Source: Epithemia pelagica
Taxonomy: Eukaryota > Bacillariophyta > Bacillariophyceae > Surirellales > Surirellaceae
DNA length: 64,000 nt
Assembly (NCBI GenBank): GCA_946965045.2
Contig: OX337228.1
Location: forward strand, 3,534,001-3,598,000
Direction of reading: 5' to 3'
Position numbers and translations under genes: made by a program. The notes below the pieces were generated by a model. It saw nothing but the letters and a program-made list of their open reading frames with translations, did not search any database and was not told where the DNA came from. Positions 10,459-18,963 of the stretch are shown one piece after another. The first letter of the stretch is position 1. Every line of letters starts with the position of its first letter.

Positions 10459-10478
10459 TTCACCCCCACGGCGCGAGG
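10459..10478. repeat. Left 20-bp target-site duplication of the LINE
   Basis: TTCACCCCCACGGCGCGAGG here matches TTCACCCCCACGGTGCGAGG at 32565-32584 with one C/T difference. The two copies bracket ORF1 and ORF2 of the LINE exactly where its ends are expected. Confidence 0.85.
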
Positions 10479-10590
10479 AAAGTGAAGGCCCTACTTCATT
10501 TGCGTGTTATTCTGAAAGAGTCCCTACCAGTACTCTGTGTACCAGCCCAAGCGTAGAGTGAATTGTGACCCTGAAGAGGACCGATCCACC

Positions 10591-10936
10591 ATGGTGGAAG
10601 AGTCTCCCAACGGCATGGATTTGGACGATGTAAGCACGTCGACACCCACCGCCGCGAACCAAGAGCCGGTTAAGTACGAAGGAGAAGAAAAGGACTACGT
10701 TGTCAAGTTTGTGTTTCGTCCAGAGGACGATGAAAACACCGAAATTGCCAACACACATTACAAGACGTTACAAATCATCATGAAGGTCTTTCCCGAAGTG
10801 GAAATATACAATAACTACGGTCAGAGCAAGAAAGCTTTTCGCAAGCTTCTTTCACATAACGATTATCGCAGGAACTTCAAACTTCATTTCTCAAAAGGAA
10901 ATCGCAAGAAAAGTCGCTCCCCCATGTATGTTGCTT
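10591..10936 (+). pseudogene. LINE ORF1, segment 1 (N-terminal 115 codons)
   Basis: Starts at an ATG in a strong context (CCACCATGG). Encodes an acidic N-terminus (MVEESPNGMDLDD) and then a region KVFPEVEIYNNYGQSKKAF of unknown fold. The frame runs into Copia element A at 10937, leaving the first base of a Leu codon; the other two bases are at 16928-16929 after the second target-duplication copy. Inside the LTR it would read about 18 foreign codons before a stop. ORF1 products of LINEs normally bind element RNA; no known domain is visible here. Confidence 0.8.
10932..10936. repeat. Target-site duplication of Copia A, left (TGCTT)
   Basis: TGCTT lies directly before the left LTR and again directly after the right LTR at 16923-16927. 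A 5-bp duplication is the usual size for Copia integration. Confidence 0.85.
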
Positions 10937-11659
10937 TGGCAGAATTCTCACCAACAACTAGGTGGTGGTGGAATCTACAACTCATCGACTGATGTTAGTA
11001 TTTTATGGCATCCGATGACATTTTTGTAAAAGTGAGAAAAGAATGACGGCATGCTCGCAGACCTTTAAATTCGGCCAAGGCATGCTCGCAATGCACGTGT
11101 TATGAGCGACCGATCGGATATTAATGATGGCCCAACACGTGCGCGCCCAATATTCTCAAGCGCGCGCAATCAATATTCGAGTACGCACCTCCACGACTTA
11201 GCCCAACGGCCTAAGTAACCGAAGCACGAATCACGATCACGCGAGACCATATCTCTATTCCCACAAATCGAAGAATGCAAACGGCAACGCGCCAAGAAAA
11301 CTACCTATATCACAACAAAGCAAGAGCTGTTGGCATTAGTATATGATATACAAGTGCATATACTTCCAATACACAATATCCATGTCTACTCCAACCAGAC
11401 CAGTCCTGTCAGCACCATGAATATATCAGTCATGCACCCTGGCCAGACCTGCACATCAAAACACACACCGTAGTCCTAAAGCTCACAATCTAACAATATC
11501 ACCATTTATCACATCCTCTTTTGTGTCCCGACTATCCTTTTGATAGACTACGACTTGGTTGTATCTCTGACCCGTGGAGATACTACTATCGGTTGGTGAC
11601 CTACCTGATTGTCTGCTCTACCGAGCATTATCCCCCATGAGTTTGAAAGAATTCTACTA
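10937..11659 (+). repeat. Copia A left (5') LTR, 723 bp
   Basis: Matches 16200-16922 at equal length. Differences seen include GGTGGAATC/GGTGAAATC, TTTTTGTAAA/TTTTCGTAAA, CACGATCACG/CACAATCACG and CAGCACCATG/CAGCGCCATG. The short inverted ends contain AGAATTCT. The 3' third is homologous to the Copia B LTR, for example CTGATTGTCTGCTCTACCGA, so both belong to one family. Confidence 0.9.
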
Positions 11660-11673
11660 GATTAACAGTCTCA
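11660..11673 (+). other. Copia A primer-binding site (GATTAACAGTCTCA)
   Basis: Directly follows the 5' LTR, and the identical 14 bases directly follow the 5' LTR of Copia B. The complement, TGAGACTGTTAATC, resembles the anticodon arm of tRNA-Asn(GUU) (loop CUGUUAA), which suggests priming by a tRNA half as known for Drosophila copia. Confidence 0.6.
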
Positions 11674-12167
11674 CTGCTTATTTCCCTGCAGTTGCATTTG
11701 GAACCTCACTTACCCATCAACACCGATTACAGATTGAGATACCCCAACAAACAAGAGTTAGAGGACAAAGCTACCCAACCCAACAACAGGGCCAGCCTGG
11801 CTAAGGCTAGGGTCACCAACCCTCTCCTATTCCAGGACCTTAAGCTGCACCAGGACTCCGTGCAACTACCTTCCCAATACTCACCTGACCAGTGAACCAC
11901 TTTGTTGAGGACTACGAGCAAGACGAGCAAGCTACCACTGTTCCTGATTCCCCGGTTCAACTCGATCACCGCAACGAGTCTGGAAGAGACCAAGAATAAG
12001 TATCTTTAAGTCGTTTTCACACCAAACCAGAGACAAAACCGAGTTCCGCACATCCGGGTTACCTTTGGGACATCACAACACACATCCAGGTACTTTATAC
12101 GTGGCATATACGTGGTGCATCCAGGTTCCATCACACCACACATTAAATAAAACCAATCAAGTACTAC

Positions 12168-15100
12168 ATGGATCCTCAACCACCCAAGACACCTACGACT
12201 CCTAAGGGAGAAGATAACCAAGACAATGTCTCGAACACAGACCTATTCGACCACATCATATATACTGTCTGTCAATACTTTACCAAAGAAAGAGCTGACT
12301 ATTTAATGAAGTGGATGAAATACCATGGTTTTCAGAACATTACTCATGTTGTCTCGTACATGCAAACCAATACTGAGGAATCCATGAACGAACTTACCCA
12401 GTACAAGGTCAACAACAAGACGCATGATCTGCAAGGTCCTACAAGACAACAGATCAAGCTCTTAGCCTATTGGGCCATATACAAGACCAATGAAATTCAA
12501 GATGAGCTATCCAATAGCGACTGGATGACCCTAACAAGGAAAGAGTTCAACATTTGGAGGATCAATACAAATTTCTCCAATGGACAACCTAGCCAAGTCC
12601 CAGTCTCGCCAATGAAGTCGCCGTCATCTGTAAAATCTGTCAGCACAGTTACTGCCGCATCCCAATCTCAACAAGACCTAACGGCGTTCAGAAAGGGAAC
12701 TAAACGCGACGCAACTGCATATGAGGTATTCAAGGATGAACGATACTACGATTCATTCTGGCGTGTATTCAAGACTACAGCTAAGGCACAAGGCCTATGC
12801 AACGTTCTGAATTTCAAGTACACACCTCCCAAAGATGATGAGTATGCTGAAGAACTATTCCAAGAGCAACAAGTATTTCTTTACTCCGTTCTTGTCCGTA
12901 TTATCCAGACTGACCAAGGTCAAGCCTATGTACGTGAACATGAACATGATGAAGATGCGCGTGCCGTATTGCAGAAGTTACACTCTTTGCATACCGAATC
13001 CGACCTAGCAAAACGAGAAGTCCTCCGTTTAACCAACTACATTTCCAATCTACGTCTTGATGACACATGGCGTGGAACAACACGTCAATTTCTTCTACAC
13101 TTTCAAGAGCAGCTACGTTTGCTAGACAATCTTGTGACATTGTCTGATCGCATCCCTGATCATACCAGGATGACTTTCCTCATGCAAGCTGTAGAAAAGG
13201 TACCTGATCTCCGCCGAGTCAAGATCTTGGATAATGTGGTGAACACAAAATCCGGTGCAAAATCCCTTTGCTATCAATCATACTTTGGTCTCCTTCTAGA
13301 CGCAGCTTATGACCATGATCAAGCAACCCAGTCATCTGTTCATAGTCGCCGTCGACATGTCAAACAACATGAATCACTATATGGCCAAGATACAGATGCT
13401 GACTTAACCCCACAAGATGATATGGAGTATCATGTCCACAACACTAACGTGACATCTGAATCCCCATCCTCTTCGTCCAAGGTTAGTCTACCGCGTGACC
13501 TATGGTTCAAACTTTCTGAAGAAGATTGCAAGTTGATCATTGAGTATAACAAGATGATTCAAGCACCTTCATCAACAACACCAAGGAAAGTGCAAACACA
13601 TGCCCTCGACATTGATCCGGAACCTGATCCTGACCCCAGTCAAGAAGCTGTTTCTAAAAATGCTTCACTTGGTGCGACTTCCGAGCATCAAGATGAGTCA
13701 GATCCAGTTACACAATTCACCAACCAAGCCATGATGACTGACATCAATCATCCAGCGTCTGACTTGACCAGTGTTCTATCCAACGCCGAGTCAAAAGCAA
13801 GCAAGAAGGTTAGCCTCAAGGCCAATATGCATAAACAGGAAGGACACATACTGCACTATCTGTCTTCCAGGAAATCTACTCTCCCAGGAAACCAATTGGT
13901 TGACCGTGGTGCTAATGGAGGACTTGCTGGTTCTGACATGCGCATCCTTTCTAAGACTGGTCGTCATATATCCATTATGGGTATCGACAATCATGAGCTT
14001 ACTGAGATTCCTATTGTCACATGTGCCGCTAAGTTTGAAACCAATGATGGACCCATTATTGGCATCTTCAATGAATATGCATTCCACGGAAAAGGACAAT
14101 CGATCCATACTCCTGGACAATTCGAGCACTTTGGACATGCTGTTGATGAACGATCCGTTAAAGTTGATGGAAAACAATGCATCACAACACTTGATGGCCG
14201 TGCTATGTCTCTGCACATCAAAGAGGGACTAGCATACATTCACTCCTTAGGTATCCCCAGTGATGATGACATGGAGACATTACCTCAGATCATCTTCACA
14301 TCACCTGATACATGGGATCCTGGTGTTTTGGATCATTTGCATCCTGCCTCATCACCTGACAGTGCTTCTAAGTGGCAACAAGTCAACACTGATGGTAGTA
14401 TGACGCATTATGGGGAGTACACTGATCGTGATGTCTGTAACCTCACTCACCTTTTGGATTTACCTTACGATCATGGACCTGATACACCTTCCTTCTCCTC
14501 AGCCCTTATTGGAGACTCTTGTTCCAAACTGTACCATCAAGATCACAACATGACTGAGAAGCGTTATCCTACCGTTAAGAAGATGCCTTACGTCATCATA
14601 AACGTTTCTGGTCATCTTACTCTTCAGATCCTCAATGGTCGCCCACCCGATTTTTCCCAACCCCTTTTCTTCCTTCTCTGCGACAAGGTCTTCTCCTGTA
14701 CCGAATCTTATGCACCCTATCTTTGTCCGGATGCCTCTTCAGGGGAGGAGTCACTTCCAAATAAACCCAATGACAAGCAAGCTGACACCGTTTTCATTTG
14801 TAGCAAAGGTGAAGATTCATCCGCACAAATGCCTACGATCAAGAACTGCGACAAAATTTTTGGACAAGCGTTTCCTTACAAACCAGCAGAGGGAAATGGG
14901 GAGCAACAACAAGCATGTATAATCCAACATGTCAATTTAGAACAAGACGCTTTCAAGCAAGAAGCATGTATCAAGAAGTATATTTTCTGCAAACACAATT
15001 CCTATATTGACAAGAAGGTGATCTCATGCAGTCAACTTGTGGAATACAATGGACAGGACAACCAGGAACAGGCAACTGACAATGTTGTTTTCCAATTCAG

Positions 15101-15734
15101 AGATATTGTCATACATGAAGGACCTTTGAGCAGTAACAACAACCCTGACTACAAAGGGAGTCGCTGGAATGTACTTGTTGATTGGGAGACTGGGGAGATG
15201 ATCTTTGAGCCTCCAACACCCACCATAACCATTGTCTATGGCAAGAAACATGACCTACTGAATGAACTTGGATGGAAGCATTTCAAGCATTTTGTCAAGA
15301 TCAGTGAATGCCTCATTCAAGCTGCTAAACAGCAGTCAAGAATCAAGCAGCTCAGTTTTTTTGTCAAGTACAAGTTTGGTTACCCACACGTTCCACAGAC
15401 ACACAAAGAATCAATTGTTTTAGACAAGCAACATGGCAAAAACAAGTGGCAAGACACTACCGATTTTGGACCCTCACAGATTCAATCACTCAAGACATTG
15501 AAGGATCATGATCAAGTTCAAGTCCATCTTGGGAAAATGTTAGATGCACAAGAAGAGTATCACAACAAGATTCAAGTCTATCTTGTGAAACATGATGATA
15601 GATGCAAGGCACTTCTTGTCACGTGTGAACATTTTACCAAAGAACCAGTTGAGGCAATCTGTCCATGTGCTATTTCCTTGTGCAACTTCCATACTACCAT
15701 CTACCTTGGGCCTCTCAATGATATGGATATATAA
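12168..15734 (+). CDS. Copia A Gag with degenerate Pol, single open frame (1,188 aa)
   Basis: Residues 1 to about 490 are a Copia-type Gag almost identical to that of Copia B (long identical runs such as the segment starting AYEVFKDERYYDSFWRVFKT). A retropepsin-like segment follows with DRGANGGLAGSDM near residue 578. From about residue 765 the protein departs from Copia B: after LLDLPYDHGPD some 200 residues carrying the integrase Asp residues are missing, and the alignment resumes at YHQDHNMTEKRYPTVKK, where B has YHQHQNKAENRYQTVKR. The rest follows B's inter-domain and early RT region with many substitutions and small in-frame gaps, then stops at TAA 15732-15734, where B reads the RT motif A. 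The frame stays open for 3.5 kb although the enzymes are lost. Probably supplies Gag particles only. Confidence 0.8.
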   Translation: MDPQPPKTPTTPKGEDNQDNVSNTDLFDHIIYTVCQYFTKERADYLMKWMKYHGFQNITHVVSYMQTNTEESMNELTQYKVNNKTHDLQGPTRQQIKLLAYWAIYKTNEIQDELSNSDWMTLTRKEFNIWRINTNFSNGQPSQVPVSPMKSPSSVKSVSTVTAASQSQQDLTAFRKGTKRDATAYEVFKDERYYDSFWRVFKTTAKAQGLCNVLNFKYTPPKDDEYAEELFQEQQVFLYSVLVRIIQTDQGQAYVREHEHDEDARAVLQKLHSLHTESDLAKREVLRLTNYISNLRLDDTWRGTTRQFLLHFQEQLRLLDNLVTLSDRIPDHTRMTFLMQAVEKVPDLRRVKILDNVVNTKSGAKSLCYQSYFGLLLDAAYDHDQATQSSVHSRRRHVKQHESLYGQDTDADLTPQDDMEYHVHNTNVTSESPSSSSKVSLPRDLWFKLSEEDCKLIIEYNKMIQAPSSTTPRKVQTHALDIDPEPDPDPSQEAVSKNASLGATSEHQDESDPVTQFTNQAMMTDINHPASDLTSVLSNAESKASKKVSLKANMHKQEGHILHYLSSRKSTLPGNQLVDRGANGGLAGSDMRILSKTGRHISIMGIDNHELTEIPIVTCAAKFETNDGPIIGIFNEYAFHGKGQSIHTPGQFEHFGHAVDERSVKVDGKQCITTLDGRAMSLHIKEGLAYIHSLGIPSDDDMETLPQIIFTSPDTWDPGVLDHLHPASSPDSASKWQQVNTDGSMTHYGEYTDRDVCNLTHLLDLPYDHGPDTPSFSSALIGDSCSKLYHQDHNMTEKRYPTVKKMPYVIINVSGHLTLQILNGRPPDFSQPLFFLLCDKVFSCTESYAPYLCPDASSGEESLPNKPNDKQADTVFICSKGEDSSAQMPTIKNCDKIFGQAFPYKPAEGNGEQQQACIIQHVNLEQDAFKQEACIKKYIFCKHNSYIDKKVISCSQLVEYNGQDNQEQATDNVVFQFRDIVIHEGPLSSNNNPDYKGSRWNVLVDWETGEMIFEPPTPTITIVYGKKHDLLNELGWKHFKHFVKISECLIQAAKQQSRIKQLSFFVKYKFGYPHVPQTHKESIVLDKQHGKNKWQDTTDFGPSQIQSLKTLKDHDQVQVHLGKMLDAQEEYHNKIQVYLVKHDDRCKALLVTCEHFTKEPVEAICPCAISLCNFHTTIYLGPLNDMDI

Positions 15735-16199
15735 AAAGCATACATTGGAAATGCATGCAACCTGAAAGCTTTAGCTGGGGAGAAGACCTTGATAGTCGCA
15801 AGACAAGAACTCAAGGAAATATGTCACACCTTGGTTACCTACTACAAGACCTCAAATGGATTCGATTCTTCAGGAGCACATCAACATGACTGTTTATTTG
15901 ATGTCTTTCTTGGTATGGATTTGTCACCAAGTAAAGCAATTCCCAATGTTTGGATGAAGAAAGCACCCGGGGAGGAGAGCTCTGAAGCTATCTGCAACAA
16001 CTTTACACTCAAGAATGTTGGATTTATTATCACCTGCCTCAGACGTTTTTATACACCAATCCAGAAGATGTTCTCGGCAAACATTGGAAATTCTCCACAT
16101 GATAGACGATGTCCAAGACCTTCTTCTTCCTCTGGATTGGAAACAATCACAAGAACGACAAAGGAAAATAACAATCCTCACTCGACGAATTGTGGGGAG
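15735..16199 (+). pseudogene. Copia A residual reverse transcriptase, same frame after the stop
   Basis: Continuing in the frame of the preceding ORF gives KAYIGNACNLKALAGEKTLIVA and SGAHQHDCLFDVFLGMDLSPSKA, which align with the Copia B RT (IGNAYLEALTGEKIFIVAG; SGARWHDVLFDVLTDMGFSPSKA). The Asp of motif A is lost, and the YVDD box is absent: the frame passes from KKAPGEESSEA to unrelated sequence. The entire RT palm after that and the RNase H are deleted up to the polypurine tract at 16191-16199. Confidence 0.75.
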
Positions 16200-16922
16200 T
16201 GGCAGAATTCTCACCAACAACTAGGTGGTGGTGAAATCTACAACTCATCGACTGATGTTAGTATTTTATGGCATCCGATGACATTTTCGTAAAAGTGAGA
16301 AAAGAATGACGGCATGCTCGCAGACCTTTAAATTCGGCCAAGGCATGCTCGCAATGCACGTGTTATGAGCGACCGATCGGATATTAATGATGGCCCAACA
16401 CGTGCGCGCCCAATATTCTCAAGCGCGCGCAATCAATATTCGAGTACGCACCTCCACGACTTAGCCCAACGGCCTAAGTAACCGAAGCACGAATCACAAT
16501 CACGCGAGACCATATCTCTATTCCCACAAATCGAAGAATGCAAACGGCAACGCGCCAAGAAAACTACCTATATCACAACAAAGCAAGAGCTGTTGGCATT
16601 AGTATATGATATACAAGTGCATATACTTCCAATACACAATATCCATGTCTACTCCAACCAGACCAGTCCTGTCAGCGCCATGAATATATCAGTCATGCAC
16701 CCTGGCCAGACCTGCACATCAAAACACACACCGTAGTCCTAAAGCTCACAATCTAACAATATCACCATTTATCACATCCTCTTTTGTGTCCCGACTATCC
16801 TTTTGATAGACTACGACTTGGTTGTATCTCTGACCCGTGGAGATACTACTATCGGTTGGTGACCTACCTGATTGTCTGCTCTACCGAGCATTATCCCCCA
16901 TGAGTTTGAAAGAATTCTACTA
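16200..16922 (+). repeat. Copia A right (3') LTR, 723 bp
   Basis: Same length as the left LTR and about 99.4% identical by eye. Preceded by TGTGGGGAG (polypurine tract) and followed by the TGCTT target duplication at 16923-16927. Confidence 0.9.
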
Positions 16923-17919
16923 TGCTTTACACCGAATCCGGTCGAAGATTCCTATCAGTGAGATCCGTAAACACGCTGATGTGGCTAGTCGTCTGTCAAA
17001 AGTCAAAGGTCGAATGACTCTTCACCCCTGGTCCGAGGACGATTTGAGGATTTCCAATCTCGGATTTTTCGTCGGCATTGATCCTTCCAATGTGCTCAAT
17101 GAAGAAATGGTGGAATCTATACACAAACAAATTTTTCGCGAGACAAATATTTCCAAGAACAAGATCCCAAAGTTCATGTGCGGGTTCTCTACTCAGTTTG
17201 TCATTGACGACGAAACAAAACTTCGCACCTCTACCAAAGCATATGATATCCAATGCCGCCAAGACAACGCCAAGACACTTATCGAAATCCTTCAGAGAAC
17301 CTACATGAGAAGTCCGAATTTTATTTTTCACAAGATACGCCACATCCCTGAACAGGCCCATAACTATACAAACGCCATCCTGAAGCAGAACAGGTTCCTT
17401 GCTAACAGTCGAATTGTCCCGGTAGAAGGAGTCCATCCCGATGCAATGTTCTACGTGGCCAAAAAGTTGAGGCAAATTCCTGGAGTGGGTCGTATTGCTA
17501 AACATCGAAACACAGCATCAAGAGGACGATGGAGCGTGCATACCACAGAACTTTCATTTGACTCGGTAGTTGACAGGATTGAAGAACACATTCAGCAGTG
17601 GAACGATGAAGTTGTGCAACGAGAGAAAATTGACCTCTCTAAACAGGAAGTCAAGGAAGCCCGTGTTGCTTTTCGCTCAGACGCCTATCGACGTGCTAAG
17701 GAAGGAGAACAAGGTGGTTCTGAAGATGGTTCATTCGTCTCTTATCTGACAGCACTCAACTTGATTTATACCAATGAGGGAGTAACCAACGATGCTGTTA
17801 TCTCATCAAGCCCACCCAAAGGTTCCTCACCGGCAGCACAATCATGGAGCGCTGCTGTGGCTGTTCCATCAGTTGTTGAAACACAAACTCAACACACCGC
17901 TGCAAACAGTCAAATCTCA

Positions 17920-18015
17920 CATGAAGAGATTGAGAATTTGAAGTCTCATAATGAAAAATTGGAAAAACATGAAGAGATTGAGAATTTGAAGTCTCATAAT
18001 GAAAAATTGGAAAAA
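17920..18015 (+). repeat. Perfect 48-bp tandem duplication in the ORF1 coiled coil
   Basis: Copies at 17920-17967 and 17968-18015 are identical and encode 16 residues each (HEEIENLKSHNEKLEK). Sixteen is not a multiple of seven, so the duplication shifts the heptad register. Confidence 0.95.
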
Positions 18016-18175
18016 GAGGTTGACGATCTGAAAGTTTTGTTACGACAGTTCATGGCCCGACAACAATCTCCCGATTACGCTGCGATTGCCATGATTGTTA
18101 GGGAAACCATCAAAGCTGAACGAGCACAAGACGCAACACCCCAGACAAACCCAAATCAGGGACAACAGAGAAGTA

Positions 18176-18180
18176 ACGAT
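18176..18180. repeat. Putative target-site duplication of Copia B, left (ACGAT)
   Basis: ACGAT before the left LTR compares with AGGAT at 26524-26528 after the right LTR: four of five bases match. Skipping one copy restores the ORF1 frame exactly, which supports it as a mutated 5-bp duplication. Confidence 0.7.
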
Positions 18181-18963
18181 TGTTACAATTCTTTCTGAAT
18201 CGTAGGGACATTGATGCTCGGTAGAGCAGACAATCAGGTAGGTCACCAATCGATACAAGCTTCTCAGGGTCAGAGAAGCAAGCAAGTCGTAGTCTATCAA
18301 AAGGGTAGTCGGGACACAAAAGAGGATGTGATAAATGGTGATATTGTTAGATTGTGTGTTGATTACTACAATAGGTCTACGTGAAATGTTCGGTCCTGCC
18401 AAGGGTCATGTGTCATAGGTTCTTGGCGGCAACAGGTTTGGAATAGTTGGAGTCGATTCATGTGATGTATATGACATGTATATGTGGACGGATAACATAT
18501 ACAGGGTCAACAGCTCTTGCTTTGGATTGGCATAGTTGTTTTCATGGCGCGCAGCTTGTTGACAATTTGGAGATTGTGGGAATGGAAATATGGTCTCGCG
18601 TGATCGTGTGTCGTGCTTGGGATACTTAGAGAGTTGGGTCGGATAGATGCCGACAGCGCTCGGATGTCGCTTGGGCGCGCTCGATGATTTCGGGCGCGTA
18701 CGCTTAGGGCGTTAGTATAATGTCCGAGCAACGGCCAAATTTACGTCCGTTGTAATACCGCACGACCCAGTTTAGTCTTGAGAGTGAGTTCGTCAATCTA
18801 TTCTCACTTTTCATGATTTGCGAAGAAATATAGGTCGATATAGCGCGAAGCTAGGGAACATAGCTCGAAGCTAGATGGCATGATGTGATAGCACGAGGCT
18901 ATGTGACATGGGGAATCGATGAGATGTAGAATCTAACCACCATAGACGGTGAGAATACTAACA
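18181..18963 (-). repeat. Copia B 3' LTR, 783 bp
   Basis: Homologous to 25782-26523 but carries 41 extra bases around 18228-18268, a segment also present in the Copia A LTR (GGTCACCAATCG on + strand here), so the shorter copy has a deletion. Confidence 0.9.

Larger units (their letters stand above)
10937..16922 (+). mobile_element. Copia A: young, apparently non-autonomous LTR retrotransposon (5,986 bp)
   Basis: Two 723-bp LTRs, TGGCAG...CTACTA, with only about four mismatches seen between them, a perfect 5-bp target duplication, a primer-binding site, one long ORF and a TGTGGGGAG polypurine tract before the right LTR. It inserted into LINE ORF1. Gag is nearly identical to that of Copia B, but integrase and reverse transcriptase catalytic motifs are missing, so it must have been copied by another element's enzymes. 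Confidence 0.9.
16928..18180 (+). pseudogene. LINE ORF1, segment 2 (middle 417 codons)
   Basis: Resumes the ORF1 frame immediately after the TGCTT duplication (codons ALHRIRSKIPISEIRKH across the join). The central part is rich in charged residues with no domain I can name. Near the end lies a predicted coiled coil, EEIENLKSHNEKLEK, present twice in tandem and followed by EVDDLKVLLRQF. Coiled coils are common in LINE ORF1 proteins, where they drive trimerisation. The frame is intact to 18180, where Copia B begins. An apparent alternative start inside the Copia A LTR at 16837 is an artefact of the insertion. Confidence 0.8.

Noticed and set aside
16837-16927. ORF start inside the Copia A right LTR leading into LINE ORF1
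   Set aside because: The first codons are LTR sequence; the frame match is chance and the true ORF1 start is at 10591.
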